Shown here: piece after piece, positions 25,880 through 34,532 of the stretch | How the letters are laid out: each line of letters opens with the position of its first letter | Position numbering within the stretch: position 1 is the first letter of the stretch | Assembly: GCA_900113425.1 (NCBI GenBank) | Contig: FOZF01000001.1 | Span: 1,943,283 to 2,007,282 of the forward strand | Direction of reading: 5' to 3' | Source of the DNA: Stenotrophomonas maltophilia | GTDB lineage: Bacteria; Pseudomonadota; Gammaproteobacteria; Xanthomonadales; Xanthomonadaceae | Length of the DNA: 64,000 nucleotides | Position numbers and translations under genes: made by a program | The notes under the pieces: generated by a model | Seen by the model: the letters and a program-made list of their open reading frames with translations, nothing else | Databases searched by the model: none | Told to the model about the DNA's origin: nothing

Positions 25880-26312
25880 GACGGCCTCCTTGCAGCACCG
25901 GCGGCTGCAGTGACAACAGGACATGGCCGAGACCGATCAGTGCAACGGTCAGCGCCGACAGGATCGTGCCGGGAACGGCCACCGCATACGCATCACGGCT
26001 GTGCACGAAGGCGTTCCAGATGGCCAGGGCCACCGCCACCAGATTGAGCAGGAAATCGAGCCGGTCGATGCGCGTGGCGGTGTTACCCCGGCGCCAGACG
26101 GAAAACAGGTTGATCAGTCGCGGCACGATGGCGATGAGCAGGCCGAACGTGATCAGCCAGGCCGCGGATTTGCCCCACATCACCTCGGCAGAGTTGAGGT
26201 AGATGGCATCGAAGATGAGGGCGCCGACGAAGAAGCCGAACGGGATCGGATTCAACAGGCTGAACAGCGTCGTGCCAAGGCCACGATGGGCCTGGGCCAG
26301 CGGATTGACCAT
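25872..26312 (-). CDS. DUF2231 membrane protein
   Basis: A 146-residue protein with four hydrophobic segments. ATG 26312 has GGAGCAGG upstream and the start MVNPLAQAHRGLGTTLFSLLNPIPFG is typical of DUF2231. Further helices are SAAWLITFGLLIAIVPRLINLF, LLNLVAVALAIWNAFVHSRD and ILSALTVALIGLGHVLL. It is co-transcribed and overlapping by 8 bases with the sugar dehydrogenase lipoprotein; such pairs suggest a membrane redox partner, but this is not established. Confidence 0.85.
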   Translation of the reverse strand: MVNPLAQAHRGLGTTLFSLLNPIPFGFFVGALIFDAIYLNSAEVMWGKSAAWLITFGLLIAIVPRLINLFSVWRRGNTATRIDRLDFLLNLVAVALAIWNAFVHSRDAYAVAVPGTILSALTVALIGLGHVLLSLQPPVLQGGRHG

Positions 26313-26598
26313 CGTCCTGCTCCATTGCGGGGAAGTGCACGGGCCTTGGTAACACAGTCGGTGGTGAAGGCGCGCGATGAGGCTTCGGTTCTGCGGCAAG
26401 CCCAGGCGTGGCCTTACAACAGGAATGCGCAGTCGTCATTACCGTGAGAAATAAGTGTTTGTGACGCAATCGGCATATCTGCAGATTGCTGCCGTGAAGA
26501 GGTAGGGGGTTCTCCGTTGTGTCGCGTTTGGCTCGTTGCGATGGGGCAATTCCGTCCCGCCGTCCTGCCATGCCGATTCACAACAGAAGGATTCGTGT

Positions 26599-28374
26599 AT
26601 GAAGCGACACACGCACCACTCCGCGCCACCGCGCTCCGCGCGGCTGGCCCTGGCCACTGCCCTGGTACTGGGCAGCCTGGCCGTGACCGCCCAGGCCCAG
26701 CAGGCCGATCCGCTGGCCGGCATCCAATGGCATCTGCTCAACACCGGGCAAGCGGTACAGGGCGACACCCGGCCGGTTGCCGGCAATGATCTGAACGTGG
26801 ATGGTCTGTTCCGCAATGGCATCCGCGGCGAAGGGGTGATCATCGGCATCGTCGACGACGGCCTGCAGATCGCCCACCCGGACCTGGCCGCCAACGTGGC
26901 AGCCGTGGCGGGCAAGAACTTTGCCAACAACTCCAACAACCCCTCCCCCTCCGCTCCGGATGTGGACAATCACGGCACCATGGTCGGCGGCATTGCCGGC
27001 GCGGTGGGCGCCAACGGCGTAGGCGTGCGCGGCGTGGCCCCGGCCGCCACGCTGAAGGGCTTCAACGTACTGGCCTCCGATGCAAGCGGCAGCCAGACGG
27101 CCAACATCGAGTACTCGTGGTGGGACGGCGCCGAGGCCGCCGACGTGCAGGTGTTCAACAACAGCTGGGGCGCAGGCCCGGGCAACCCGAACCTGCCGTT
27201 CGCGTTCAGCGAGAACGACATCCGCGCGTACGAGCAGGCGCTGTCCAGCACGCGCGGCGGCAGCGGCGGCATCTACGTGAAGTCCGCCGGCAACAACTTC
27301 AACAACGCATCGATCAGCCAGACGCAGGATGTCTGCACCACCGACACGAAGAACCGCGGCACCGGCTGCGTGCCTGCCGGCCGCGACCCCCGCAACAATC
27401 TGTTCAATGTGATCACCGTGGGCGCCGTGCGCGCCGACGGCGTGCGTTCGTCCTATTCGTCCACCGGTGCCGCGCTGTGGGTGTCCGCATTCGGTGGCGA
27501 GTACGGCTGGCAGCGGCAGGTCGTCCCGGGCCAGCCTGCCGTCCGCTACGATCCGGCCATCGTCACCACCGATGTCACCGGCTGCGCGCAGGGCAGCAAC
27601 AAGAACACGAGCCTGCGCAACACGCTGGACGGCAATCAGTCCGCTGTCGACAACACCTGCAATTACACCGCCAAGATGAACGGCACCTCGGCCTCGGCGC
27701 CGATGGTGTCCGGCGTGGCGGCGCTGGTGCTGGAAACCAATCCGAACCTGACGTACCGCGACGTGAAGTACATCCTGGCCACCACGGCCACCCGCAACCA
27801 TCCCAACCAGCCTGCCGTGACACTCGCCGATGGACGCACGCTGGTGCCGGGCTGGACCGTCAACGCTGCAAACCGGGCCTACAGCAACTGGTACGGCTTC
27901 GGCGTGGTCAACGCGGCGCGCGCGGTGGAGGTCGCAGAGAACTTCCAGTCTCTGGGGCCGCTGGTGGACAGCGGATGGCGCAACACCACGCGCCGGGTCG
28001 CCATCGGCAACACCTCCGCTGCAGCAGCGCGGCTGACGGTGCAGCTGGCCAATGTCGCACGCAACGTCGAATCGGTGCAGCTGGGCTTCCGGGTGAGTCA
28101 CAGCAACACCCGCCAGCTGCAGTTCGTACTGGTTTCGCCCAGCGGCACGCGCAGCGTGGTGCAGCCGGCGTTCACGTCGATCGGCTCCGGCCTGTCGGGC
28201 TCCGTGGCGATCCAACGCAACTTCACCAGTTGGGACCTGCTGTCAAGCAACGCCTTCCTGGATGAGACCGGCAACGGCACCTGGACCCTGGAAGTGACCG
28301 ACATGGGGCAGTCCGCGAACGCAGCGTCGCGCGGCAGCCTTGAATTCTTCAAGATCCGCGTTCTGGGGCACTGA
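26599..28374 (+). CDS. Kexin-like subtilisin (S8) protease with P-domain
   Basis: A 591-residue secreted protease. ATG 26599 has AAGGA upstream and opens a signal peptide (LALATALVLGSLAVTAQAQQ). There is almost no propeptide before the catalytic domain. The triad is Asp86 (GIVDDGLQ), His125 (DNHGTMVGG) and Ser364 (NGTSASAPM), with NNSWGAG carrying the oxyanion Asn region. The C-terminal ~130 residues are a proprotein-convertase P-domain (VQLGFRVSHSNTRQLQFVLV, NGTWTLEVTDMG). The lack of an internal propeptide fits folding by a separate chaperone, and the next gene, overlapping by one base, looks like one. Confidence 0.94.
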   Translation: MKRHTHHSAPPRSARLALATALVLGSLAVTAQAQQADPLAGIQWHLLNTGQAVQGDTRPVAGNDLNVDGLFRNGIRGEGVIIGIVDDGLQIAHPDLAANVAAVAGKNFANNSNNPSPSAPDVDNHGTMVGGIAGAVGANGVGVRGVAPAATLKGFNVLASDASGSQTANIEYSWWDGAEAADVQVFNNSWGAGPGNPNLPFAFSENDIRAYEQALSSTRGGSGGIYVKSAGNNFNNASISQTQDVCTTDTKNRGTGCVPAGRDPRNNLFNVITVGAVRADGVRSSYSSTGAALWVSAFGGEYGWQRQVVPGQPAVRYDPAIVTTDVTGCAQGSNKNTSLRNTLDGNQSAVDNTCNYTAKMNGTSASAPMVSGVAALVLETNPNLTYRDVKYILATTATRNHPNQPAVTLADGRTLVPGWTVNAANRAYSNWYGFGVVNAARAVEVAENFQSLGPLVDSGWRNTTRRVAIGNTSAAAARLTVQLANVARNVESVQLGFRVSHSNTRQLQFVLVSPSGTRSVVQPAFTSIGSGLSGSVAIQRNFTSWDLLSSNAFLDETGNGTWTLEVTDMGQSANAASRGSLEFFKIRVLGH

Positions 28375-28970
28375 TGATGAAGACGACCATTCTGCTGACC
28401 ACCCTCGCCGTCGCGGCGATCTCCTCTACCGCCTGGGCGCAGAGCTCGCCCCAGGCCCCTGCAGCCAGGAGCCTGTCTGCCGTGGACGCACAGGAACTGA
28501 AGGCCAGGGCCACGGGCCGCGCGTTCAACGTGGGCGCGACCCGCTTCCAGCTGGCGCCGTCGGCCACCGTGCAGCAGGCCAAGGGCGGTGAGTTCCGCAT
28601 CACGCCCTCGACCGACGCACCGGCGCCCGGCACCGGCACCCGCAGCAAGCGCTCCACCGACGCCAGCAGCACCGGTGCCGCTGCACGTCTGGATGCTGGT
28701 GCCGGCAAGTTCGCTGCCGCGGTTTCCAGCGACGGCGCGCCGGTGGTGGCTACCTCCCGGGTGAAGGTCTTCTTCACCGATGCGGCCTCCGCACAGCGCG
28801 CGGCAACGGCCACCGGCGGCACCGTGGTGAAGGTGTCCAAGGCCTCCGGCCGTGCGATCGTCGAGTACCCATCGGTGAACGCCGCACTGGACGCGACCAC
28901 ACGACTGCTGTCGACCGCCGGCATCCGCGCCGCCGAGCCCGACGTCGTGCAGTGGGAAGAAACCAAGTAA
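28374..28970 (+). CDS. Likely external chaperone of the S8 protease (ASP/ORF2 type)
   Basis: A 198-residue exported protein with a signal peptide (TTLAVAAISSTAWAQ). Its ATG shares one base with the protease stop, so translation is coupled. The first half is Ala/Ser/Thr-rich; the C-terminal ~75 residues (SRVKVFFTDAASAQRAATAT, VVKVSKASGRAIVEYPSVNA, IRAAEPDVVQWEE) resemble an S8 propeptide with the final acidic tail that enters the active site. This matches the Aeromonas sobria protease and its ORF2 external chaperone. Function inferred from position and this domain. Confidence 0.75.
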   Translation: MMKTTILLTTLAVAAISSTAWAQSSPQAPAARSLSAVDAQELKARATGRAFNVGATRFQLAPSATVQQAKGGEFRITPSTDAPAPGTGTRSKRSTDASSTGAAARLDAGAGKFAAAVSSDGAPVVATSRVKVFFTDAASAQRAATATGGTVVKVSKASGRAIVEYPSVNAALDATTRLLSTAGIRAAEPDVVQWEETK

Positions 28971-28992
28971 GGCGGTAAAGCGTTGTGTGGTA

Positions 28993-29030
28993 TCCCCGGC
29001 GGGCCGGCTCTCCCGGCCGGCCGGGGACTT
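28993..29030 (+). terminator. Probable terminator of the protease-chaperone operon
   Basis: A GC-rich hairpin, TCCCCGGC...GCCGGGGA with inner CCGG pairs, begins 22 bases after the stop and is followed by CTTT. The T-run is short. Confidence 0.6.
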
Positions 29031-29149
29031 TGCCGGAGCCGGCCGGCGGCCCGGTCCTCTCCCATGTCAGCCTTCCGCTGCGCAAGAACTGCTAAGCGCA
29101 GCGGCAGCCGATCCGCTACTGTGCCGGACAGTGGAGCGGGGATGGCGGG

Positions 29150-29974
29150 ATGAGCGCGGCAGGCAAGGCGTTGTGGTACATCGAAACCCATGCGGGCCGT
29201 CCGCTGGCGTTGGCCGATATCGCGGCAGCCGCTGGCCTGTCGCCCTTCCATCTGTCGCGTCTGTTCCACGCGCGCACCGGCACGTCGGTGATGCGCTACC
29301 TGCGCGGCCGCCGCCTGAGCATGGCGGCGCAGCGGCTGGCCGACGGCGCCGACGAAATCCTGCCGGTGGCAATGGACGCCGGTTATTCCACGCATGCCGC
29401 GTTCACCCGTGCCTTCTGCGAGCAGTTCGGGCAGACCCCCGAACGGGTGCGCGAGTCCGGCACTGCGGATCTAGTCCTGGTGCAGGCGGCGCGCGTGGAC
29501 GACGTTCCCACCGCCTGCAGCGTGGCACCGCGCCTGCTCGACACGCCCTCGTTCCAGGTGGCCGGGATCGGCATGCGCCACACCCGCCACAGCAGTGGCG
29601 CCATCCCTGGCCAGTGGGCGCAGCTCAACCGGGAGTGGCCCAAACCCGCACCGGTCAGTTTCGGTGTATGCCACGACAGTGATGACGACGGCGGATTCAC
29701 CTACCTGGCCGCATTGCCCAGCGCCGCGCTGACCTCGATTCCAGCACATTGGCAGCGCCTGCAGATTCCCGCGCGCCGCTATCTGGTGGCCTGGCATGAC
29801 GGCCACATCTCGTCCATACGCGCCACCTGGTTCTGGTTGCTGGATCACTATCTGCCCACCTCCGGATTGAGCCTTGCCGCGGCGCCGGATCTGGAACGCT
29901 ACGACGCCCGCTTCGACGAGTACACCGGCAACGGCGGTGTGGAGATCTGGCTGCCCGTGGACCCCCACCCCTGA
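29150..29974 (+). CDS. AraC-family regulator with GyrI-like effector domain
   Basis: A 274-residue regulator. The N-terminal AraC DNA-binding domain (1-100) has the two helix-turn-helices: LALADIAAAAGLSPFHLSRL and ILPVAMDAGYSTHAAFTRAF, ending FGQTPERVR. The C-terminal half (~120-272) is a GyrI/bacterial effector-binding domain (FQVAGIGMRHTRH, FTYLAALP, LQIPARRYLVAWHDGHIS, VEIWLPVD) that binds small hydrophobic molecules, as in Rob and SoxS-like regulators. It is followed 30 bases later by an exported alpha/beta hydrolase, a possible target. Confidence 0.93.
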   Translation: MSAAGKALWYIETHAGRPLALADIAAAAGLSPFHLSRLFHARTGTSVMRYLRGRRLSMAAQRLADGADEILPVAMDAGYSTHAAFTRAFCEQFGQTPERVRESGTADLVLVQAARVDDVPTACSVAPRLLDTPSFQVAGIGMRHTRHSSGAIPGQWAQLNREWPKPAPVSFGVCHDSDDDGGFTYLAALPSAALTSIPAHWQRLQIPARRYLVAWHDGHISSIRATWFWLLDHYLPTSGLSLAAAPDLERYDARFDEYTGNGGVEIWLPVDPHP

Positions 29975-30004
29975 TGAATGCAACACACTGAAAGGAGTCG
30001 TGCG

Positions 30005-31093
30005 ATGCGCTTGATGCACCTGCTGCTGGCCCTGGTCCTGATTGCCCCCACGTCGCTGGCCGGCGTTCCCGGCAATGGGTTGGCCGGCGAACACCAGGCG
30101 GTGACCACCGTGTCCAGCGCGGCAGTACGCGACGCGCAGCAGCGCGATACGCTTCGCTACACCGTCTGGTATCCGGCTGTGGCGGGCAGCAGCGAAGTGC
30201 CACTGCGTATCGGTCCGCCCGATGCACCGTTGTTCGTGGTGGGCCAGGCGGCGCCGGAGGCAGCCATTGCCGGTGACCGCCTGCCGACCTTGCTGCTCTC
30301 GCATGGCAACGGCGGCAGCGCCCGCATGATGGGCTGGCTCGGCACCGCGTTGGCGCGCGCCGGTTATCTGGTGATCGCCGTCGATCATCCCGGCAACAAT
30401 GGCGTGGATGAATTGACCCTGCATGGCAGCATGCTGAGCTGGCTGCGTGCGGATGATCTGCGCGCCGCATTGGCCGCCGTGCAGGCCGATCCCAAGCTGG
30501 GCCCGCACGTGGATGCGCAGCGGATCGGTGTAATGGGCTTCTCGGCCGGAGGCTACACGGCCCTGCTGGCGACGGGGGCGCGGCCGGATCTGCGGCGGTT
30601 GCGTGATTTCTGCGAAGCCCATCCGGATGACGGTGTGTGCCAGCCCCAGAGCGAGGCGCCGTCGCACACCCTGGAGGCTCGCAAGGCCGCGGCGGCGGCA
30701 GCGGATCTGGCGCCGTGGATGGCCCACGCCGATGATGCCCGCCCGGTCCCGGGTGTGCGCGCCGTGTTCCTGATGGCACCGGCGATCATGCAGGCGTTCC
30801 CGCCCCAGCAGTTGCAGGCACTGCCGCAACCGGTGTCGATCATCCAGGGCGCGGCGGACACGGTCGCTCCTGCGGCCACCAACGCGGAGGTCGCCAAGGC
30901 ATCCATCACGGAGGCGAGACTGGATGTCCTGCCCGGTGTCGGCCACTACGACTTCCTGTCCGAATGCACCCCGCTGGGCCGGCAGCGACTGCCCGCCCTG
31001 TGCAGCAGCCAGACGCCAAGAGCGCAGACGCATGCACGCACCGTGGCGGAGGCGAAGCGGTTCTTCGAGGCCGCCCTGAAGCCGCGTCCGTAG
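30005..31093 (+). CDS. Exported alpha/beta hydrolase (dienelactone hydrolase-like)
   Basis: A 362-residue protein. ATG 30005 follows AAAGGAG and starts a signal peptide (MRLMHLLLALVLIAPTSLAG). The alpha/beta-hydrolase core shows LPTLLLSHGNGGSARMMGWL (oxyanion region), the nucleophile elbow VMGFSAGGYTA with its Ser, an Asp in IIQGAADTVAP and the catalytic His in LPGVGHYDFLSEC. Substrate unknown; periplasmic esterases of this type are common. It follows the AraC-type regulator in the same direction. Confidence 0.88.
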   Translation: MRLMHLLLALVLIAPTSLAGVPGNGLAGEHQAVTTVSSAAVRDAQQRDTLRYTVWYPAVAGSSEVPLRIGPPDAPLFVVGQAAPEAAIAGDRLPTLLLSHGNGGSARMMGWLGTALARAGYLVIAVDHPGNNGVDELTLHGSMLSWLRADDLRAALAAVQADPKLGPHVDAQRIGVMGFSAGGYTALLATGARPDLRRLRDFCEAHPDDGVCQPQSEAPSHTLEARKAAAAAADLAPWMAHADDARPVPGVRAVFLMAPAIMQAFPPQQLQALPQPVSIIQGAADTVAPAATNAEVAKASITEARLDVLPGVGHYDFLSECTPLGRQRLPALCSSQTPRAQTHARTVAEAKRFFEAALKPRP

Positions 31094-31183
31094 CGCTTCG
31101 CGACACCGTGTTGCAGGGATGACGACGGCGCGCGAAGGCCGGTGCCGCTACACTGCCAGCGCACGCTTCGAGGCGGAGAGAAC

Positions 31184-31867
31184 ATGCGTCTGTTGCATCT
31201 CACCCTGCCGGTCTCCGACGTCACCGGGGTGGCGGCCTATTTCCACGATGTGCTGCAGCTGCCGGTCGGCGGCACCCGCATTTACATCGGCTGGAGCACG
31301 ATCGAGCTGCGACCGGCCGAGGACATCGCGGTCGGCGGTGTGCACCTGGCCTTCAACGTGCCGGACAACCGTTTCGCCGCCGCCACGACCTGGCTGCGCG
31401 AGCGTGCGCCGCTGCAGCGCAGCCCGACAGGGCAGGACTACTTCGCGCTGGAAAGCAGCTGGCAATCGCAGTCGGTGTACTTCACCGGCCCGGATGGCCT
31501 GATCCTGGAGCTGATCGGCCGGCGCCGGCTTCCTCGCAGTCCGCAGGACGGCGCCTTCCATGGCAGTGAGATGACCTGCCTGAGCGAAGTCGGCCTGCCC
31601 AGCCACGATGTCGATTCGGTGCGCCTGCAGGCCACCGGGCAGTTCGGCCTGCAACCGATCAGCACGCCGTCGGCCCAGTTCGCACCGATGGGCGATGACG
31701 AGGGCCTGCTGATCGTCGTTGCCGCCGATCGCCGCTGGTTCCCCGAACAGAAGGACCTGCCCAACGCACGGGGATTGCAAGTGCTGCTGGGAGATGTACC
31801 CGCGGGCGAGCTGCGGGATGCGGAACTGGGCTGGGAGGTACGCGCCGTACCGCATCCGCCGGCCTGA
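31184..31867 (+). CDS. VOC-superfamily (glyoxalase/bleomycin resistance fold) protein
   Basis: A 227-residue cytoplasmic protein starting MRLLHLTLPVSDVTGVAAYF with GGAGAG upstream. The first VOC module is clear, with ALESSWQSQSVYFTGPDGLILELIG; the second half (LSEVGLPSHDVDSVRLQATG, GDDEGLLIVVA) is a diverged second module. Members are metal enzymes or binding proteins; no specific substrate is suggested. It lies between the alpha/beta hydrolase and a YiiX-like hydrolase, all rightward but separately spaced. Confidence 0.85.
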   Translation: MRLLHLTLPVSDVTGVAAYFHDVLQLPVGGTRIYIGWSTIELRPAEDIAVGGVHLAFNVPDNRFAAATTWLRERAPLQRSPTGQDYFALESSWQSQSVYFTGPDGLILELIGRRRLPRSPQDGAFHGSEMTCLSEVGLPSHDVDSVRLQATGQFGLQPISTPSAQFAPMGDDEGLLIVVAADRRWFPEQKDLPNARGLQVLLGDVPAGELRDAELGWEVRAVPHPPA

Positions 31868-31896
31868 ACGGGCCGTGTGCCGTGCAGGAACCTACA

Positions 31897-32544
31897 ATGG
31901 CGCTCCATCCCGTTGCCGGACTCTCCATGCGCCGCATCCTGCTGTTGTTCGCCCTGTTATTGCCCGCTGCCGCAGCGACGGCGATGGACCTCCAGGAAGG
32001 CGACCTGCTGTTCGTCACCGCAGGACACAGTGGCCTGAGCGCTGCCATCGATGATGCGACCGGCACGCAGGCTCATCCCGGTTTCGATCATGTGGGTCTG
32101 GTGGCCGCCACGACGCAGGGCTGGGAAGTGCTGCATGCGGACGAGAAGGGCTCGCGCCGGCAGACGTTGGCTGCGTTCCAGCAGGACGCGCGCGCCCGGC
32201 TGCGGCAGATCGTGGTCTACCGCCTGCGCGCACCGCACAACGCTGCCATCGGCGACGCCGTCGCCACCGCGCGTACCCTGCTTGGAAGGCCATACAACGC
32301 CTCCTACGTGCCGAACGATGACAGCTACTACTGCTCGGACTTCATCGAACGTGCCTTCCGTGCCCATCATGTGTTCGCGCTGCAGCCGATGAACTTCCGC
32401 AACCCGCAGACCGGCAGGATCGCCCAGCATTGGATCGACCTCTACCGCAGCTTGGGCATGGATGTACCGCAGGGGGTACCGGGTACCAATCCCAACGACA
32501 TGTCGGCGGCGCCAGTGCTGGAGCGGATCGGCACGCTGGAATGA
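31897..32544 (+). CDS. YiiX/YebB-like NlpC/P60-type cysteine hydrolase, exported
   Basis: About 215 residues from ATG 31897 (AGGAA 7 bases upstream); ATG 31927 would give a shorter signal peptide start (MRRILLLFALLLPAAAATA). The mature protein is a permuted papain-like fold: LQEGDLLFVTAG, the catalytic His in GFDHVGLVAAT and the catalytic Cys in YYCSDFIERAFRAH. Such proteins hydrolyse amide or thioester bonds in peptidoglycan or lipids; the substrate is unknown. It converges on a Gln-rich microprotein gene across a hairpin at 32548. Confidence 0.87.
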   Translation: MALHPVAGLSMRRILLLFALLLPAAAATAMDLQEGDLLFVTAGHSGLSAAIDDATGTQAHPGFDHVGLVAATTQGWEVLHADEKGSRRQTLAAFQQDARARLRQIVVYRLRAPHNAAIGDAVATARTLLGRPYNASYVPNDDSYYCSDFIERAFRAHHVFALQPMNFRNPQTGRIAQHWIDLYRSLGMDVPQGVPGTNPNDMSAAPVLERIGTLE

Positions 32545-32547
32545 GAA

Positions 32548-32566
32548 GCCCCGCACAAGGCGGGGC
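32548..32566 (-). terminator. Hairpin between convergent genes
   Basis: GCCCCGC-acaag-GCGGGGC, a perfect 7-bp stem. On the minus strand it is followed by TTCTCATT, a weak U-tract, so it mainly suits the leftward microprotein gene; it also follows the YiiX-like stop by 3 bases. Confidence 0.65.
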
Positions 32567-32596
32567 CTCAGGCGATGCTGTGCAGGGATGCGAGGG

Positions 32597-32761
32597 TCAC
32601 TCTTCCTCGTCCTGCCCGCCCTGCTGCTGGTTGCGCTGGCCGCGCTGCTGCTGTTCCTGCTGCTGTTGCTGCTGCTGATCGCGACCGCGCCCCTGCTGAT
32701 CCTGCTGATCCTGTTGCTTCTGGTTCTGCTGGTTCTGCTGGTTCTGATTGTGCTGGCCCAT
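32597..32761 (-). CDS. 54-residue Gln-rich microprotein
   Basis: Starts at ATG 32761 with GGAGA 7 bases upstream (GGAGACACCGCAATG) and ends at TGA 32597. The protein begins MGQHNQNQQNQQNQKQQ, contains a run of seven Gln, and ends in an acidic DEEE; about half of all residues are Gln. It has no signal peptide or membrane segment and should be disordered. The good ribosome site and the downstream hairpin on the same strand favour this frame over the overlapping leucine-rich frame on the plus strand. Function unknown. Confidence 0.6.
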   Translation of the reverse strand: MGQHNQNQQNQQNQKQQDQQDQQGRGRDQQQQQQQEQQQRGQRNQQQGGQDEEE

Positions 32762-32964
32762 TGCGGTGTCTCCAGTGCCACTCGCGGAATGCGGTGGTTG
32801 CGGCCATCGTCTGCAGCGGTGGGTTAACCATGCGTTGTGACGCAGCTACAGAAATGTGCATGCGCGTGAATGAACCGGCGTGGCCCCTTGCGCCGCAAGC
32901 AGCTGAAGGATTCATGCGGGTTCTGCATGTGCTCATGCCCGCAGAGGCTGTGGCCCATTCAGCG

Positions 32965-32996
32965 GCGCCCGCCCGGCCCGGCCGCGCGGCGGGCGC
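32965..32996 (-). terminator. GC hairpin after the AtoE-type gene
   Basis: GCGCCCGCC (32965) pairs with GGCGGGCGC (32988-32996), starting 6 bases beyond the stop of the leftward transporter gene. It lacks a U-tract, so termination is likely but not certain. Confidence 0.55.
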
Positions 32997-33002
32997 TGCA
33001 CC

Positions 33003-34427
33003 TCATGGCATCACCGGCGGTACGTAATCCAGCGTCATGCCCAGCAACCACAGCAGGCCCAGCACCAGCGGGATGTGCACCAGCAGCTGGATGAAGGTGA
33101 AGCCGACGATGTCGCGGGCCTTCAGGCCAAGCACGCCCAGCAGCGGCAGCATCCAGAACGGATTGATCAGGTTCGGCAGTGCTTCCGCCGCGTTGTACAC
33201 CTGCACGGCCCAGCCCAGGTGCGCCTTCAGTTCGTTGGCCGCCTGCATCACGTACGGTGCTTCGATGATCCACTTGCCGCCGCCGGAGGGAACGAAGAAG
33301 CCCAGTACCGCCGAGTACACGCCCATCACCAGAGCGAACGTATCGGTGCTGGCGATGTGCACGAACAGACTGGACAGCCGGTGCGCCAGCGTCTGCCCAT
33401 CGGCGCCGGCCGCGTGGGTGAGGATCATGGCGATGCCTCCATACAGCGGGAACTGGATCAGCACACCGGTCGTGCTGGGCACCGCCTTGGCCACCGCGTT
33501 GAGGAAGCTGCGTGGACGCCAGTGCAGCAGCAGGCCGAGCGAGATGAACAGGAAGTTGTAGGTATTGAGGTTGGCGATCGCGGTCACCACCGGCTTGTTG
33601 GCGAACTCGTTGAACAGCCATCCGAAGGCCAGCAGCGAGAGCAGCACGGTCAGCAGCGGGCTGTATTCGAGCCATTCGCCGGGGCGGGTGCGGCGCTGCA
33701 GCGGCTCAGGCTCGGCCTGCGCCGCACCGGGAAACGATTCAGCGGTGCGCGCACTGCCAGTCGCCGGCGCGGTCAGCCAGGCAATCAGCAGTGACACCAG
33801 GATCAACGCCGCGGTCAGTACGATCGACTGCCACAGGAAGATGGTTTCAGTGAAGGGCAGTACGCCGGTGATCTCCACCAGCCCCGGCGGCATGCTGGCC
33901 GGGTTCGCCTGCAGCTGCGCAGCCGAAGAACTCAGGCCCATCGCCCACACCGCGCCCAAGCCGAGGTAGGCGGATGCACCCGCAGCGCGGTAGTCCATGC
34001 GCAGATCGGTCCGGCGCGCCAATGCACGCACCAGCAGACCGCCGAACACCAGCGAGAAACCCCAGCTGAGCAGCGAGGCCAGCATGCTGACCAGGCCTAC
34101 GTAGACCACCGCACCGCGCCCCGTGCGCGGCACCCGCGCCAGCAGTTCGATGAAGCGCGCCACCACAGGCGCGGTGGCCACGGCATAACCGCCGATCACC
34201 ACGAAGGCCATCTGCATGGTGAAGGGAATCAGGCTCCAGAAGCCATCGCCAAAGGCGCTGGCCGTGGTCTGCGGCGTGGAACCGAAGCCGATGGCTGCCA
34301 GGGCGACGATGACCACGCCCAGCACCGCGAACACGTAGGCATCAGGGAACCACTTCTCCGCCCAGGATGCCGAGCGCAGCGCTGCGCGCGCCATCCAGCC
34401 ATCCTGTACTGCTGCCGTCGAGGCCAT
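33003..34427 (-). CDS. atoE: Short-chain fatty acid transporter, AtoE family
   Basis: A 474-residue inner-membrane transporter. The ATG at 34427 is preferred to GTG 34430 because GGGAGGG lies at better spacing. About 11-12 helices are visible, with the conserved AVWAMGLSSSAAQLQANPAS, VLIQFPLYGGIAMILTHAAG, VPSGGGKWIIEAPYVMQAA and QVYNAAEALPNLINPFWMLP. AtoE proteins import short-chain fatty acids such as acetoacetate or butyrate. No ato catabolic genes are adjacent, so the real substrate is open. Confidence 0.9.
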   Translation of the reverse strand: MASTAAVQDGWMARAALRSASWAEKWFPDAYVFAVLGVVIVALAAIGFGSTPQTTASAFGDGFWSLIPFTMQMAFVVIGGYAVATAPVVARFIELLARVPRTGRGAVVYVGLVSMLASLLSWGFSLVFGGLLVRALARRTDLRMDYRAAGASAYLGLGAVWAMGLSSSAAQLQANPASMPPGLVEITGVLPFTETIFLWQSIVLTAALILVSLLIAWLTAPATGSARTAESFPGAAQAEPEPLQRRTRPGEWLEYSPLLTVLLSLLAFGWLFNEFANKPVVTAIANLNTYNFLFISLGLLLHWRPRSFLNAVAKAVPSTTGVLIQFPLYGGIAMILTHAAGADGQTLAHRLSSLFVHIASTDTFALVMGVYSAVLGFFVPSGGGKWIIEAPYVMQAANELKAHLGWAVQVYNAAEALPNLINPFWMLPLLGVLGLKARDIVGFTFIQLLVHIPLVLGLLWLLGMTLDYVPPVMP

Positions 34428-34532
34428 CACCTACCCTCCCAGGTTCGATGGCTCGATTCTCGGCCTCGCGGCGGGGGCTGTCAGTCGCCTATTGGTCGTA
34501 GGGCGGCATCGCGCCCCTGCCCGGCAGCCCTG

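Noticed and set aside
32588..32827. Leucine-rich frame on the plus strand opposite the Gln-rich microprotein
   Set aside because: CAG-rich coding on one strand always reads as CTG (Leu) on the other. It has no good ribosome site, while the minus-strand frame has one plus a hairpin on its 3' side.
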